Assembly (NCBI GenBank): GCA_017999215.1
Contig: JAGOBQ010000172.1
Location: 1 to 8,044 of the forward strand
From: Thermoanaerobaculia bacterium
Lineage (GTDB): Bacteria; Acidobacteriota; Thermoanaerobaculia; UBA5066
DNA length: 8,044 nucleotides
Reading direction: 5' to 3'
Below, one piece after another: positions 7,657 to 8,044 of the stretch. The notes beneath the pieces were generated by a model, which did no database searches, had not been told where the DNA came from, and saw nothing but the letters and a program-made list of their open reading frames with translations. Position 1 is the stretch's first letter, and every line of letters begins with the position of its first letter. The translations under genes and the position numbers were made by a program.

Positions 7657-8044
7657 AGAGGCTCCCGGTCTGCCTCGACGACGTGCGGGCGGCCGCGGTG
7701 CGGATCGCGCCGCACGTCCACAGGACCCCGGTGCTGACGTCGCGGACGGCCGACGCCGTCGCGGGCGCGCGTCTCTTCTTCAAGTGCGAGACGTTCCAGC
7801 GCGTCGGGGCGTTCAAGGCGCGCGGCGCGTTCTCGCGGCTGACGCTCCTCTCTTCCGAGGAGCGGCGGCGCGGCGTCGTCGCCTTCTCGTCCGGCAATCA
7901 CGCCCAGGCGGTCGCGCTCGCCGCGCGCGACCTCGGCGTCCCGGCGACGATCGTCATGCCCGAGGACGCGCCGTCCCTCAAGCTCGCCGCGACGCGAGGC
8001 TACGGCGCCGAGGTGATCCTCTACGACCGCCGGAACGAGGACCG
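7653..8044 (+). CDS. Threonine dehydratase / serine racemase-like PLP enzyme (3' end beyond window)
   Basis: The first 130 residues of a fold-type II PLP enzyme; the rest lies past the window edge. LFFKCETFQRVGAFKARGAF (41-60) contains the PLP-binding lysine K55, and SSGNHAQAVALAA (79-91) is the conserved loop that holds the cofactor. The opening DDVRAAAVRIAPHVHRTPVL matches the start of the threonine ammonia-lyase/serine racemase family. The FFKCExFQ...GAFKxRGA wording is closer to serine racemase-like and catabolic threonine dehydratases than to long biosynthetic IlvA, but without the C-terminus (regulatory domain or not) the reaction cannot be fixed: threonine or serine deamination, or serine racemisation. 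The start is GTG 7653-7655, overlapping the acyltransferase stop as GTGA. Confidence 0.88.
   Translation, partial: MKRLPVCLDDVRAAAVRIAPHVHRTPVLTSRTADAVAGARLFFKCETFQRVGAFKARGAFSRLTLLSSEERRRGVVAFSSGNHAQAVALAARDLGVPATIVMPEDAPSLKLAATRGYGAEVILYDRRNED

Overview
The window is GC-rich bacterial DNA with tightly packed genes, many GTG starts and several 4-base stop/start overlaps. Such a genome fits Acidobacteriota or a former-Deltaproteobacteria lineage. This is an inference from base composition and from the type of cytochrome c maturation genes, because no rRNA or other marker is present.

Layout. (1) Positions 1-1412, plus strand: a multi-pass membrane protein of the GT39-like glycosyltransferase type. 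(2) Positions 1413-1863: a 451-base gap without genes. It holds a GGGGTCAG-type motif, a short perfect hairpin, a 205-base nested inverted-repeat element (1531-1735) and a terminator that closes the minus-strand operon. (3) Positions 1864-6872, minus strand: a cytochrome c maturation (System I) operon in the order ccmA-ccmB-ccmC-ccmD-ccmE-ccmF. Neighbouring genes overlap by 1-4 bases, except for a 102-base gap before ccmC. (4) Positions 6928-8044, plus strand, divergent from ccmA: a DUF374-type lysophospholipid acyltransferase, translationally coupled to a threonine dehydratase/serine racemase-like enzyme that runs off the window.

How the genes work together. CcmA and CcmB form the ABC ATPase and permease. 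CcmC, with CcmD, loads heme onto the periplasmic chaperone CcmE. CcmF then transfers heme from CcmE to the CXXCH motifs of apocytochromes c. CcmE carries CXXXY (C114, Y118) in place of the classical histidine motif, and the operon ends after ccmF with no ccmG or ccmH. Together these match the known variant System I (CXXXY-type CcmE, no CcmH).

The least explained item is the 205-base element at 1531-1735. A perfect 19-bp outer stem encloses successive nested stems, with a mirror-symmetric loop at the tip. It could be a structured RNA, a non-autonomous mobile element or a dispersed palindromic repeat. Also notable are matching TATCMT boxes exactly 8 bases before both the ccmA and ccmC start codons, which suggest leaderless transcripts.
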